Of a stretch of 64,000 nucleotides of DNA, positions 34,387-48,537 are shown in pieces. Position numbers and translations under genes: made by a program. This stretch comes from Rotaria macrura (taxonomy: Eukaryota; Rotifera; Eurotatoria; Philodinida; Philodinidae). Every line of letters begins with the position of its first letter. Position 1 is the first letter of the stretch. The stretch spans positions 1,784 through 65,783 of the forward strand of contig OENT01000512.1 of the NCBI GenBank assembly GCA_900239685.1. Direction: 5' to 3'. The notes under the pieces are model-generated. The model was not told the origin of the DNA. It was given only the letters and a program-made list of their open reading frames with translations, and searched no databases.

Positions 34387-34749
34387 AGTTATATAATGGG
34401 AAAAAGGTATGCATATATATGCAGTTCAGTTATATTTTATTTTATTTTCCCATGCAAGCTGCAAGGACACATTATAGAGCTTTAAATTATTTACTTTATC
34501 ACTATCTGAAACTCAACGGTTTAGTTCTGACAGTACATAGATTAAGAGAAACAGAAAGTAGAATTATTATTCAAGAAAACGAGACAAAAGAAGATACTGC
34601 ACTTAATGTATATAACAGCCAGTATTAAATAAAGTGAAGTTTTTGTGATAAAATCGAATAACTCTAAACCATCACTTTTCAAATTTCTTATTAAAAAATG
34701 ACAGAGAAATAGAAAAAGCGAAACGAGTACATGAAAGCATACAGTGAAA

Positions 34750-35770
34750 GAAATTTTAAAATGATTGTTGCATTAAGTGATGACTTTCGACAAGTTCTGC
34801 ACGTTGTTAGAAAAGGATCTCGATGCAACACTACTGCTCCAACAATAAAAGTCTTCTGTTTGTTTCTTTTTCAAACATTCAAAATTAAAGTGCAATATTC
34901 AAGCTATCAAAGATCCTGATTTTTCTTATTGGCTTTAAGATACCGGTGATGGTATGATACCTTTACCATCAAAACTTAAAAGCCAATTTACAGTTGAAGT
35001 TCCTATTTCTTTAATGTCTAATGACATAGTTAACGATGCTTTTGGTAATAATTTTACCTGTATTGATATTGAAAACTTTTCAAGACTTTCAATTCTTTAC
35101 CCAAAAAACTAAGGTTATCGATTAATCAATGAACGCGTTTTTATAAAGTTGAAAAATGTTGAGCAAAGCACTTTTTACGCAACTGACTCTACAAAAAATA
35201 GTGGCGATATAGCCGATCATGATTTACAAGTCGATATTCCAATAGAGTTTCTAAATACTTTGAATCCGTCTGGATTAACATCGTATAAATTAAATTTATA
35301 AATAGGCTAAACGGTATTTCTTTTGAGCAATCTACGGGTGAACAAATACTTTTACTATGGAACTAAAATAATTGTTAGGGCCTTTCGTCGAAACGTGCTT
35401 CTTTTGGAAGCTATCACTGATGCATTTTCTGAAACTGTTCATTTTATAATCCTAGAATATTTTTGAATTCGGAGTATGGTTCTATACTTCTACTAAATTT
35501 TGCTCGAAGACAGTTTCCAGTTCGTCTTGCATATCCAATGAGACTAAGTAAGTCTCAAGGCCAAAACTTTGATAAATTTGACCTGTATCTTCCAGAACCC
35601 TCCTTTTCCCATGATCAGTTTTTCTACAGGATGTTCATGACCAACCGGATCCAATTACTTAAAAGTTGAAGTAAAAGATATTACTAGATACGGCAACACG
35701 GATATTAAGAAGACAGTAGCAGATAATGTTGTTATCGAGAAGCTTTTTCGTGATTCCCATATATTTATTT
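34750..35770 (+). mobile_element. Decayed Helitron-type PIF1-like helicase fragment
   Basis: Translated pieces in changing frames follow the C-terminal half of a Helitron PIF1-like helicase in the correct order: DDFRQVLHVVRKGSRCN, then DTGDGMIPLPSKLKSQF, IYPKN-like text, VDIPIEFLNTLNPSGL, and finally RRQFPVRLAYPMRLSKSQGQ with YLPEPSFSHDQFF. The Walker A end and the Rep part of a Helitron are not present. Several stops and frame changes show it is inactive. The 5' and 3' borders cannot be set; no CTRR end with hairpin was confirmed. Confidence 0.75.
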
Positions 35771-36415
35771 TTGTGAGTTTGTAACTTGAGTATTATTTTT
35801 CTATGTAATAAACCAAATACCCATTTAAAACATTTTTCTTAGGAATGAAATTAAAATTTGCTTACAATTGCACTATTATAATCTCACTTTAATCAGATTT
35901 TTCTGTGTTAAAAAGGCAGACTTCATTTGGTTTTGACCTTTTTTAAATTTATCTTAATCGATTATTATAGTCGCTGTAGGAAATCGATTAAAATACATTA
36001 TAAACGAACAACATGAATTCTTTCTTTTTACGGTTGAAAAATCTGATTAAGATCAGATCATAAGTGCCAATATAAGCAATTTAAAATTTGATTCATAATC
36101 GATTTTTTTAATATGGGATGCTAATTCAAACACTTTATTAAATCAATGTTTTCTATAATCTTGAACTCTGACTGCTCATAGGGGCCTCTTGTATCATTAT
36201 TATGTCGAGAACTACGAAAATCTTCAATTGAAACAAACAATAATTTCACAATTTTCTATTTTAATGCCAACAGCAGTTTTCTTGTTTCGGTAACATTAAA
36301 AAGCACAGTGCTCAATATAAATTGCATTCATTATGAAATCGATCAACTAAAATGTGTGTTGATCATTTCAAGATAGCATGTGATAGTCGAGTACGGCTAA
36401 AGACTTTCTAATGCA
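35771..36415. other. Spacer between helicase fragment and hAT element
   Basis: AT-rich sequence with no recognised gene or repeat. It may be part of the old Helitron. Confidence 0.35.
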
Positions 36416-36423
36416 GTACAGAC

Positions 36424-37953
36424 CAGTGATGGGATCGGTTCGTGTATTTTACGAACCGAACCGATTAAAAGATAAAAAGCCATTTGTCGATTACTGCTCT
36501 TTTTTTCAAAGATATTCATTTATAAAAATTAATGGACGACGTGATTATAATACTTTCGATAGTTCTAAGAGTGACTTAGAAAGCTGAGTTGCAGAAAATT
36601 TTTAAAGCATAAGTATTTCCTCTTTTACGTTAGAAATATTTTTCAACCGGAAAAGATTACAGTGCACTTTTAGTGGATAGCGAATTTCTTTCGAAATAAA
36701 GAACGAATCATTAGATCTTTTTTCATCGGTCAGTGCAATGAGTAGAATTTGTTTCAGCTAGCAGGTCATTGTTCATTGAAGGATGTTGTTTGAAAATGTC
36801 ATGTAACCTAAGTTTGAGAAATAATCTAAATATGTTACACACTCCAGGTTTTTTTCTTTACTTTTTTAGTATATCGTTTCGGATTGACGAAGCACTTGAA
36901 AATAATAACCTAATGACGATGGGAAATACATCTATTAGAAAGGAAACAGTTGTCCTTCAAAATATAATGATTTTGTCGAAATTCTAAATTTTATTTCGTT
37001 TTTTACAGCTTGAGAGGTAATAACCACTATGATTGTCGAAATTTGAAAGGTCTGAAAATCTCAGTAAAGTTGTTCATTATGCAATATTAGTTAGATACTT
37101 TTTCCTAACTTTCTTGCTGTATGCTAAAGATTATTTTAAAATTTAAAACAGAGAGATATTTATTTGGAAATCAAAAAGTAATACAAATTGATAATCAATG
37201 AATATTATAATATATAAGTGCTTCCTGCTAAAATGTTGTCTGTAAAAGTGTATACTGAGCGATGAACAGAACTATTACTCATGAGTCATGACTGAAGGCT
37301 TTTGAAGCAGTTGGTTAAATCATAAAAATGTTCTATACGGTCTTCGAAGTAAACAAACTTATCAATCCTTTTATTTATGTTATTCAAGAATATTGTGAAA
37401 CTTTCAATCTTGTTCAAAAAGTCATTATCAACTCTAATTTTGCATGAGAGAGAATTACACATAATAGATAAAACGATGTCTATTCTTATTTTTATTTTTC
37501 GTTCTGTTATGAACATCGCACCGAGGAAACGAAATTCTCCCATTCGTGGTGCAATGTGCAGAAGAGAAAGAAAGATGAAAATTCTTCAATATATTATGTA
37601 ATTTTCTTTAGCTTAAATTAAGTGTTGATAACGATGACCTATCCGATGTGGTCGGCAGCCTCACAATATTGTTGAATAAATAAATAAAATGAATGATGAA
37701 TTAGTTAACCTTGTGATTAGTATATTCATTTATATATCATCAGATAATATAGATATACTTTCCTCATTCACTTTTAGTCGACAGGTTAACAAATGTATGA
37801 GAATATATTTCTAAAAGAAATCGGTTCCGAATACGTAGAACCGAACCGAACCGAATCGAACCGACCGAATATTCCAAAATTTCAAACCAAACCGATTTCG
37901 GTTTGGTTTGGTTCGACTCGGTTCCGTTAGAAACCGAACCGGTCCCATCACTG
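36424..37953. mobile_element. 1.53-kb hAT-type element with perfect 8-bp target duplication
   Basis: The inverted ends are CAGTGATGGGATCGGTTCG at the left and the complement of CAGTGATGGGACCGGTTCG at the right. The element is flanked by the perfect direct repeat GTACAGAC at 36416-36423 and 37954-37961. CAGTG-like ends with 8-bp duplications are diagnostic of hAT insertions. The subterminal regions repeat the GAACCGAACC word, especially at 37835-37940. The interior has only short frames and no transposase domain that I recognise, so it is non-autonomous. The exact target duplication points to a fairly recent insertion. Confidence 0.88.
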
Positions 37954-37961
37954 GTACAGAC

Positions 37962-38629
37962 GTTGGCAAAGTATTCGAACTCGAGTCTCCAATAACCAGA
38001 GCCACTAAATGGAATGTTTTTTTTTATGGATCTCTTCGTTTTTAGCTCTGTCGTTCCTATGACAGCGCTATGAGTCGATTCGAATGTAAGTACCGATGAA
38101 AAAGATACAGAAACATATAGACATTACGAAACAGCTACCATTGGAGGATGACAGTGTGTGAGTGAATCTAGAGAAATTACAAACTAAAATCAGTTCGTTT
38201 TGTAGTTTCGACGCTAAATCGAATTTGCAAAGCTTTTAGAGACTCCTATTTGTTGGAAAAATCTTTCATACAATACATATATATATATATATATATAATT
38301 AGATCTCTAATTCAAAATATATTTCCAACATTGATATTCTCTTACGTTTATAGTAACTCAATAAAGTCACGCATTTATTCGATTTTTAATATTATCTCAC
38401 ATTTTTCATGAAGATATTTTATCTTTAAATAATCTTACTGTTTTGAGTATCACTCGTCACCGTTCGATTGATTTCTCAAATTTGCATATCAGAATTGGTG
38501 GTTAAGCGAAAAACAATTTGATGATAGTCCTATCAATTCTATTTTCATCTTATTCAAGAGAAGTCGAAATTCGAAGTTAGATATAAACGCAAAATAATAA
38601 ATTAAAAAACAACATACAAAAGAAAAAAT
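37962..38629. other. Spacer with TA microsatellite
   Basis: AT-rich; a (TA)n run lies at about 38276-38297. No gene is recognised. Confidence 0.45.
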
Positions 38630-40252
38630 TTAAAAACGAAATACTGCTAATCCTTGTTCATCTTTAATTACAAAACGTTGTTCTCCTTGTAAAACACAAA
38701 TGTTATATCCTTCATGTTCGATTTGTTGTTTAATTCGTGCCTTTTTATCAACTAATGTCAATGTTTCTTGTTCAGATGTATTATTCATGACTAACCACCA
38801 GTCAAATCGAAAAGATGTCAATAGACAACACCAATAGTCAGAGTGTGATGCACGTCCCAAAACTTCACCTTTGAATAATCGTTGCATTTGAAAATCAAAT
38901 ACATCAACACGCCATTCATATGTTGCTAGATTTCGAACAGTCATCGCTATATGATAACCATCATTTCGAATACACCGGGCTATTTCCACTACTGATCGAG
39001 AATCAGTTGGTAACAGCTGTGAACGGGAATAGATTTGAATTATGCGAAATGACGGTAATGAGCGATGTTCAATCAGAGGTGATTCACCCATGACATAACA
39101 AACAAAGAGATTTGTTCTAGAATAATAGAAAAATTTAAAACATAATATTTTGACAAATTAGTGAAAAAAAGAATTTCCTTAATATTTCTTTCTCAAGTAA
39201 ACAACGTATTCAATTAATAGGGTTTGACAATCATTTCTTAAAATTTACCTATAAGTAGTTATAGACCATATTTGCGGATTTTCGGATGTAAATATTTCTT
39301 GAACATCGTTGTTGATCGCATCAAAAGTATGAATGGCAGCACCAGCAAGAAGAAAAACATTTAAATAATCACACCATACAATATCATTAATTATGACAAA
39401 TGATGGTTCAACATCAATACGTTTAATTAAACCTTGTTCAGCATCGAAAACAGCCAATGTATTTGGTTTAATCCAAGTAACAAATTGTTGAGTAGCATCA
39501 CTCATTCGATACGAAGAAACACCTAAAGCCGATGTATCACTTGATAACATGTCGAATCGATTAAGTAAATGGATAAGACCTAGACGAGGACTATTCGTAA
39601 AGGTGTTAACAGATTGCAGAGATAAAGGTACCGATGGACTCATTGTCGGCAACGGAAAATGACCACGAGAAATATTAATGTTACCATCTAATGAACATGA
39701 ATCAAAATTAATACGAAGAAGATCACGATATGTCAATAAATTTGTGATTTGATCTTGAACATAAGTTAGTCGAGTATGAGCTTGACGTACTTCATCTGGA
39801 TGAATTTGTTTTCGTGCTAAAATTTTATGAAATTCNTGAATGACGAAATTCTGTAACAATTGTAGATATTCTTCTTTTGCTGAAATCCATTGAGCATTTA
39901 AACGAATCTGTGCTTGTTCAATATGATGTTTAATTTGTTCACAATATTGATCGATAAAATTATACATTTTTTGTTTCCATTCATTTAATGAATGTAAGAC
40001 TTCTTCTATAATTGTTTGTACAGGCTTACATTCATTTAATCTTGTTTCTAAAGTTTTCGCTCGATTATGTAAAAGAAATGCTTCATTTTGAATTTGTCGT
40101 CGATGTACTTGACTATGTTCAAAACATAGATGAAATGAACAATGTGAACACATTAAATATTGCCGAGCATGACAACAAAGAACTTGAGGTGAATTTTGAC
40201 AATAATCTACAACGTTATCGACACCCGGAATAAGTTCATTTGATAATTCCAT
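38630..40252 (-). CDS. B-box-like / coiled-coil protein with C-terminal propeller-like region
   Basis: Two exons (40252-39249 and 39116-38630) with a 132-base intron encode 496 residues. Residues about 17-54 hold a Cys/His-rich segment (CQNSPQVLCCHAR, then CSHCSFHLCFEHSQVH) that resembles a B-box zinc-binding domain. A long helical stretch with heptad character follows at about 60-185, as in TRIM-type proteins. The remaining 270 residues have short beta-strand-like repeats (TFDAINNDVQEIFTS, IARCIRNDGYHIAMTV, EGYNICVLQGEQRFVI) that could form a propeller. No RING is present at the N-terminus. An N at 39835 makes one residue unknown. The function is unknown; TRIM-like adaptors without RING are common in rotifers and molluscs. 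Confidence 0.75.
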
Positions 40253-43200
40253 TCGAACAGTAACACTATGCTGTCATTTCTATTATCATTTAATTCTAAA
40301 AGTTGAAATTCTTTTCTTTTTTGCTATTCTCGATCGTTTAAATTATAGAAATACGTTATCGAGGTAATTGCAATGTAATCGAAAGAGAAATAACAATCAT
40401 AGACATTTGTACATGTCTCGCGCAGTAGAATTGTTCGTTCTCTGTTTATGTCGAAGAAAAATAAATCATATTGAACGGAGAAAACGATCAAGTATAAGGA
40501 CAAGTTCAATTCGATTTCTATACTAGTAAATTTTCGTTTTGCAAAATAAATTTTCCTGTTATTTTTTGTTTTACATTCGCTAGTGAAGAATAAGCGTGTT
40601 CACTATACTAGAATATCAACCATGTCTCTTATTTGACTATGCTTCTTATCTTGTAATTGTTCTGTATAAACTAGTGCTCTTCCCTAGAAGCAAATGTGCA
40701 TCGACCTATATGTTATCATTCGTTTTTGAGGATGTAGAATGTATTTTCAACTACTGTTAAAAGACTTATAAAAAATCGAATCAATTCTATTTTTATGACG
40801 GTAATTCTTTGAGAAATCGACAATTTCACAACAAAATCAATGTAAAAACAGTGAATCATATGCATATATTCTCTCGTAAAGAACAAAAAATTTCACTTAA
40901 ATAAACAATGAAGAAATCTAGAACATTTTTAAAACTTGTCTCGATCAGAATTCACGTGTTTTATCAACATCAATATTTCAAAGAACAAACTTTGTCGTCA
41001 CATAATTGCATGTAATATCATACTTGTGTTTAACCTTAACAAGAAATATTCTAATCGAAATTCTCACAATCCATGAATTTAGGAAAAGAATATAACTACA
41101 TTTCATTGTTGTTATGTTTTAAAAGTTATCAGATCACTAATGATGAGAATTGTTTTTGCATGATTTCGTTGAAGCATTTAATAGAGACACTAATGTTCTT
41201 TTCGTACATAAAATTTGTCGACGCCAAGTTAAATGCACTTATCAAACAGTTTGCCCTTCGATGAAGTATTTTTGTTTTTTTATGTTTTCGTTCGAAACAA
41301 AAGTGACTTCAAATAGATAAGTGAGATTTATATTATTATTCAATAGTTTTATAAATGAGATAAACGTCTAAGTTCCTTTTTGTGATCATTCATTCTTGTA
41401 TTGTAATATTTCGTCTGTACAGATTCATTTATCGTGCGTGTAGTATTCTATTTCTTTTTCTTTCTTTTCCAACTATCGTAAGTTAGATGTGATGTAGAGT
41501 TGATCTGCTCCATGGTTAATATGGTAAAAACAATTTTTTTTTAATTTCCATAATATTTTCTTTGAATTGCATCAGTCAGTACAGGCTCGTATCTATTGAT
41601 AGAAGCGTGAGTTAAATGATTCGTATGTATTGTGATCGTCGAATAAATATTTTGACGCACTTGTCGTATTCAATTTATTCATGATGGAATAGGTGTCAAC
41701 GAACTTGTTTTAAAAATATTGCAGAGCTCATTGAAAGTGATCAGCAATTAAATGATCATGAATTATATTCCGATGTTACAAAATATTTTTATTTCATTTT
41801 TACGAGTAATCGTACTGAATCGTCATAAATCATCTTCCACGAGAAGGAGAAACATGATTCTAGATTTACTAATGTATGAAAATTTTTATTCATTTGATCC
41901 AGTCATCTGTCATAGATTTACTAATCACCACTATTCATAGAGAAAAAAACAAGAAATGTGTGCTTTTTTCTCGACATTAATTATTTAGTTAATTTACGGA
42001 AAGAAAATGATTTGTCTTTTAGTCGTTTGCTTGAAAAAAAAGAACAGAAAAGTCAACGATAACATTGATACTCATATGATCAATCCTGTGCTATTAACCT
42101 TGATGAGTCAAAATTTGTTTGGTTGACCAGAACAGTTGATTCAAGTACAGATATATCACATTCGTTAATTCCGATGCTATTGAATTCAATAATTACTATG
42201 GTATTTGTTTGAGATTTCCCTGTACTCAAATGAGAATGCTACTTGCCTACAATGAATAATTACAACTAACATGAGAATCTAGATTAGTTAGTTAATACGT
42301 TGTTTTTATCTGACTATTCGATAACATGATACTATCATAGAGAAACAATTTTATTTCTTCATCAAATGCATGCTTACTATGTAAATATATGTACACAAGT
42401 ACAAATTTCGAAATGCGAACAAGTTCTATTAATGAATTTCTTCTGAATCATAGCATATCAAACTACATTCAACTAGATCGATAGGGTTCGATCGAAAAAT
42501 ATTTTTTCTGAAACCTCTTATATTTACCTTATATTTATGTTTTGGTGAGGATGAACCCCCGTTTTACTGAGGAACTTCTATTTAGGCATAAAATATTTTT
42601 TTCTCTATCGATTATCGATATTGAATCGCAATTCAATTGAAATCACAATTTTTTTCTTGACATAAATATAATCAGTTTGACATTGGAAAACTTTTCAAAA
42701 CTCTTCTATCGAATACAGGTTTTATGTTCCATTCAGATGTTGCTTTTGAGAAAAGGTCACATACATTTGGACTTTCGTTGTCAACTAACCACATGAAGAT
42801 TGCTTTTATCACAGTCTGACTCGAAACAAAGAAAGAAAATAGATTGAGTGTCACGATATATTTCGAAGAACAATCACAACCACTTCTAGCTGTAGTATTT
42901 CACGTCGCAAAATTTTAATGGAATAAACAGTTTGTTTATTGATGTCGTCAAGTATGCACGTTTTTGTGACCGACCGAAAAAGAACATACATTGGCTTCTT
43001 GTCATTGGGGAAAGACTGAATTCACCACAACAAAAACGTACAAAAAAAAACATGCTGTTTTCTCTATTCTATTTAAAAAAATTTGTTTTTTCGATGCTTG
43101 CCTGTTATGTTAGCTGTTCTGTTTGGCTGTACAGATTCGACTAAGGTCATATAAATTAGTAACTCTCATTGGAAAATCAATAGATTTTGACCCAAAAAAA

Positions 43201-43989
43201 GTGTCCAGTCAAAGTATTTTAAATATTAAAAACAAAACTAACGAATTATCAAGGTTATTCAAAACGATAATTTCCAATTGGCTATTTGTACCAAAAGATA
43301 TCGATTGACTGATGCTATCACAAAATAAATATGCTAAAATTACAGTTTTCATTCACATAAAAAATAATGGACAAACATTAGTGATCCGTAACTATTTCGA
43401 TAAAAAAGAGAATATTGATGTTGTGAAAAGTATTTCTTATTTTCAATAGCTAGAATGGTAAATAGGATTATTGTCAAGAATTTACATAAGTATTTAATTA
43501 CGAAAAGATTGAATAAAATATGTTACTCTAAATCTTCAAACGACATTTGATTTCATTTATTGATGAATATTTTCATATGAAGAGTGCATATTGAAGTCAA
43601 TAGTGTTTAGATACAGGATGAACTATTGTTCATTTTAACTCTCTTCTTCTGTTTTGCTTTTTATCATGCATTTTCAACCCTACATTATACATCAACGCTG
43701 ATTTCCACCTTGAAACGAAGAATAAACACACTCAATAAAAACGAATAACGATGTGCAAAAAAAAAGTGCAGCGAAGGAGAGAAAGAAATGAAGAACGATC
43801 AAAAACATTATAGTAACCATCATAGCTGTACTCGCAAGATACATTTACCACTAGTCATTGCTTTCGTGCAAACTAAAGAGTCAGCCAAGCAGTAAGCAAT
43901 TTTCCCTTTGAACTTAATAAAAAGAAGTCTATTTTTTTCTCATCCTATACACTCTTCACCTATCGTTCTATCTTTGTGTTGTTAAATAT
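40253..43989. other. 3.7-kb AT-rich intergenic stretch
   Basis: It lies between the divergent B-box gene and CLC gene. The many short open frames have no recognisable motif and no spliceable pattern that I could follow. It presumably includes both promoters. Confidence 0.45.
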
Positions 43990-46900
43990 ATGGCATCTCC
44001 CATTAGTACTAGTGGCAGCAGTGGTAATGTTAGCGAGAGAAAAGCGCAGCGTATGTCTATTACAATTTTTTGTAAAGCAATGAAGCGTATGATTATGTAT
44101 TTTCAGGTGATACATCAGCCGATAGCCATACACGACTGCATCTGTCACCCGTGCCGATTGTCGAAGATGATGAAGATGATGCGACTTATCATGAAAATCG
44201 AAGAATTTTAACAAGTATTGATCAAGATGATAGTGGTGAAGAAGTTGAACTAACTAGTGCTGCACCTGGTACTACAACTACTGTTACAATAGTCGATCCG
44301 AAACATGGGGTCACTAGTTCATCGAAAAATGCATACGATGAAGAAGGTTTTAAACATATGCTTCAAATTATGTTAACATTATTTTGTTTTTGATCATTCG
44401 TAGTAACTGATGTCACATATGTTGTTCGTAAACATTATGAAAATTTTGAAACTATCGATTGGTTAAAAGATCTCATGAGAAATCGCATTCGTCATCGTAA
44501 TCTACGTGCACAAAGTGGAGATAGTTGGCGACGAAGATTTATATTTTGGTTTGATGCATGGAGTGGATGGCTTTGTGTATTACTAGTCGGTGTATCAGCT
44601 GGTAGTTTTATATTGATTGATCGAATAGAATTAATCGATGATTATTTTGATTTAGGTCTTGTCGCCGGGTTTGTTGATATCGGTGCAAAATGGTTAAGTC
44701 ATTGGCGAACTGGTGTTTGTACGCCAGCATTTTGGCTCAATCGAGAACAATGCTGTTGGGGTTCGAGAAATGTTGAATTCGATGATGTTCATAGTGAACT
44801 ATGTGAACATGTATGTTATTATTTCATAGGAAACTACTCGATAACAATTATTATCGATAAGAATTTTATTTTCGAACATTTCTAGTGGAAATCATGGTCT
44901 GAAATATTTTATATGAATGAATTATCCGTTAGTGCTTGGTTTTTCCGGTATTTCATGTTTATATTCTGGTCTGTTATTTATTCGACTTTTATTGTTTGTC
45001 TGGTTGTGGGTTCCGCTCCATATGCATCGGGATCAGGTACACATATTTTGTATACATATATGATTGATAGTCTCCATAGACCAATAACTATTTCTGATAG
45101 GAATTCCTGAAATAAAGACCATTCTATCAGGCTTTATAATGTATGGTTATTTGGGCAAATGGACATTTGCTATTAAAAGCATTGGTATGATATTTGTCAC
45201 CAGTGCTGGTCTCATCGTTGGAAAAGAAGGTCCATTTGTGCATATATCGTGTTGTTGTGGAAATCTTTTCTCGAGTATAAAACGAGTATTTGTTGATTGA
45301 ATACAATAGTCATTTCGTTTCTGCATTATAGAACTTTTCCCGAAATACGGTAACAATGAAGCACGTAAACGTGAAATATTATCAGCTGCAGCTGCTACTG
45401 GCGTTTCTGTTGCTTTTGGTGCACCGATCGGTGGTATTCTATTCGGCTTAGAAGAAATCAGCTATTATTTCCCATACAAAACATTGTGGCGATCATTTTT
45501 TTGTTGCATGGTTGGTGCGCTCGTTGTACGTACCATTAATCCATACGGTAACGGACATGAAATTCAATTTCCTGTTGAATACAATGTTCCATGGGCAACA
45601 TTCGAAGTTGTACCTTTTATTTGTCTTGGAATCTTGGGAGGTTTATGGGGAACATTCTTTATAAAAACAAATATTCGCTGGTTGAAATATAAAAAAACTA
45701 GTCAGATTGGGCAATATCCACGTGCAGAAGTTATTATTCTAACTTTAATAACAGCTATTATTTGTTATCCGAATCTTTACTTAAGATTAACAATGCCTGA
45801 ATTAATTCGACGTTTGGTTGGTCAATGTCGTGTAGATGATCATATGGATTTGTGGTAAATTCATTTTAGTTTTTATTTAGATAACCGTAGATATTCATAT
45901 ATTCATATAGATATATGAGTGAATTGCAAAAATCAATGTATCGTTTCGAGAAAAACTGTTTGTTTTGATTTTGCAGATTGTAGAAAGTGCTTTGTAGCGT
46001 ACAATATGAAAGGAGAATATAAATAAATTTTCCCATCTACCGCTCTTAAATTGATAGAGATACATAGGAATTTTTCGAGATATGCTAGAAAACTTTTATG
46101 TGTAATAATCCAGTGTAAGTCTTGTATATCATTTGATCGATTCCGACCACACACTTAGAATGATGTAAAAAATATTTCTGAGTCTGTGTGTGGTGTCACT
46201 TCAAGTAAAAACTCTTACAAGAGAACGAATCGTGAAGGTCTACAAGAAAAGTGCATTAAATAAACAGCACACAGTTAGTTAATAGTCCCTGAAATAAGGA
46301 TGCAACGGTGAAGATAACCGTTGCAATCGGTAACCAGTTCATTGGTAACCGGTACAATCGGTAACCGGTTCACCTGTAGCAGTTACAATCGATAACCGGT
46401 TCACTGGTTACCGTTACAAGCCTGCATACTCCTATATTAGCATAGCCAGTATTCGCCTAATGCCGTTAGTATAAACTAAAATAAGCCAAATAAGGTCGTT
46501 CAAAGGCTGTAGGATGGTTACGGCAACAACCAGTTACTTTCACCGTTACATTCATTGTATAAACCGCTATTACCTTTTAAACCGTCACCGTTGCATCCCT
46601 ACTCTGAAACGACGAACAGATCGATGTACAATGCGTTGTATTTGGTTTTAGTTTCGAGCTTAGTTGTCCATTCAATGATCTCTCGTGACATTTTTCAACT
46701 AATTTTCATTCTTCTCAGTAATTGTATCTTTTCAAACACTGATACTTTCAAGAGTAGTTGATCACAACGATTCGATAAAATGATCCAGATTTCATCTCCA
46801 ACTACCATACATGAGCAGAGTTATGTACAAAAATAAAATGAAACATCTAGCGTGATAGAAAATCAAGAAACGACTGTACATATGATACTTAGAAAAAAAA

Positions 46901-48537
46901 GTGTAATAAAAATCATAATTAAAATGTTCATCAATCTGATATTCAAAAAGCGAAGACTATTCATCAGCAATCTGCCAACTTTCGAAAATTAAAGGGCAAG
47001 AGAAAAATCGTCTATACGTCATTCTGATGAATAAATGGTAGTAAAAATCGATCTTTTTAATCTTGTGGGTCGAATATCGCGAGATTGGTGTTTAGATAAA
47101 GTCATGATTCTTTGTATGGTGGTATCGATTTTTCACAGACGTATAGTCAGAAAAAATCGCAAGGATCGATTGAGAGAAACTAGAGAAATTGAACGTTTCC
47201 ATCTTAGAATATAGCGGTTCAATAATTTTGCCATTCACTCATAGATTAGAGTAATTTTCGTTTTCAAAATAAATTTTTCTAGTGATTATGAACGAGATAC
47301 ACAAATCGGAACAGCAACATCTAAAGTATATGCTGCTATTGCTGGTCCTGGTATACATCGTGCTATTTGGCAATTATTTTGGGCACTAATAGTTCAAATA
47401 ACTCTTGTTATATTTACCATTGGTACAAAAATTCCATCAGGTTTAATCGTTCCCAGCATTTCGATAGGAGCTATTGCTGGTCGTCTAATCGGTATTATAA
47501 CAGAACAAATAGCATTTCAAAATCAACATTTAGCTATACTAAGACACGAATGTGGAGTTTCTAATGAACATTGTGTTACACCTGGATTATACGCTGTGGT
47601 CGGTGCATGTGCATTTTTAGGTGGAGTCAGTCGAATGACGGTATCTCTGGTTGTTATCATGAGTGAAGTTACTGGTGGTTTATCGTATATTGTTCCACTA
47701 ATGGTAACTGCATTAGCAGCAAAATGGGTGGGAGATGCATTTGGTGAAGGAATCTATGAAGAGAATGTTAAATTAAGTGGTTATCCATTTTTAGGTAATG
47801 GAATAAAAAAGCGATCAGTGAATGTTCTTTTTTAAATAAATAAATAAATATATATATATGTATGAGTTTGTTTATGTTTATAGAAAATCGTGAAAGCTTC
47901 CGATTTTCTCTAAAAGCTGGAGAAGCAGTACGAGCAAATCATCCTGATCAAACAGAACCGTTGGCATGTATCCTTCAAAATGGCATGACAATTGCTCAAA
48001 TCGATAGACTTCTTCATCGCCATCCACATTCAATTTATCCCGTTATTATTAGTGAAGATTTTCCTTGTATTGTTGGTCAAGTTCAACGACGTGACCTTTT
48101 AGCCGTACTCAAATCACGACGAACTCAACCAGCACGTGTACATTCGAAACCTACATTAAATCGAAAATATTCTGTTGTATCAATGTCAAACTTATTAAAT
48201 AAATCAGGTCAACCATCATCGTTAGGCATGCGACGTGCATCAATAGCATTGCAAGCTTCTAAAATTTTAAAATTACATAAATTAGTTGATCGTGCACCAA
48301 TCATTGTAACAGATCAAACACCAATGGAAGCTGTTGTTGATATGTTTAGAAAATTAGGTTGTCGACAAATTTTCGTTACGAAAAATGGGTAAGAATATTT
48401 TGTTCATCGTTGTTGTTTTTTATTATCTGAACGTTAAGCATATCTTTGTTTTTAGTCGTCTTCATGGTATTTTAACGAGAAAAGATATTATTCGATTGAT
48501 GCATGAAGCTAATGCATCAAAAAAACTTAAACACTAA
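43990..48537 (+). CDS. CLCN: CLC-3/4/5-type chloride/proton antiporter
   Basis: Nine exons (43990-44050, 44107-44346, 44404-44810, 44886-45036, 45101-45274, 45332-45854, 47283-47794, 47884-48388, 48456-48537) give 884 residues. The signature motifs are SGSGIPE (about 284-290), GKEGPFVH with gating glutamate E329, and the GLEEISYYF block whose second glutamate E386 matches the proton glutamate of CLC-5. The protein should therefore be a 2Cl-/H+ exchanger of endosomes or lysosomes. [21 protein letters not shown] and [24 protein letters not shown] follow. Two cytosolic CBS domains close the protein (first around [20 protein letters not shown], second [17 protein letters not shown] to [13 protein letters not shown]). 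Intron 6 is 1.4 kb, against about 50-130 elsewhere, and contains a MITE. All splice junctions keep frame. Confidence 0.96.
46295..46601 (+). mobile_element. 307-bp hAT-type MITE in CLC intron 6
   Basis: The ends are TAAGGATGCAACGGTGA and the complement TCACCGTTGCATCCCTA. They are flanked by CCCTGAAA (46287-46294) and CTCTGAAA (46602-46609), an 8-bp target duplication with one mismatch. The body repeats GGTAACCGGTT and CCGTTAC words. It is non-coding. It explains part of the length of this intron. Confidence 0.82.

Noticed and set aside
34419-34628. Open frame of 69 codons before the Helitron helicase fragment
   Set aside because: It has no helicase or Rep motif and cannot be tied to the element; the context alone is not enough.
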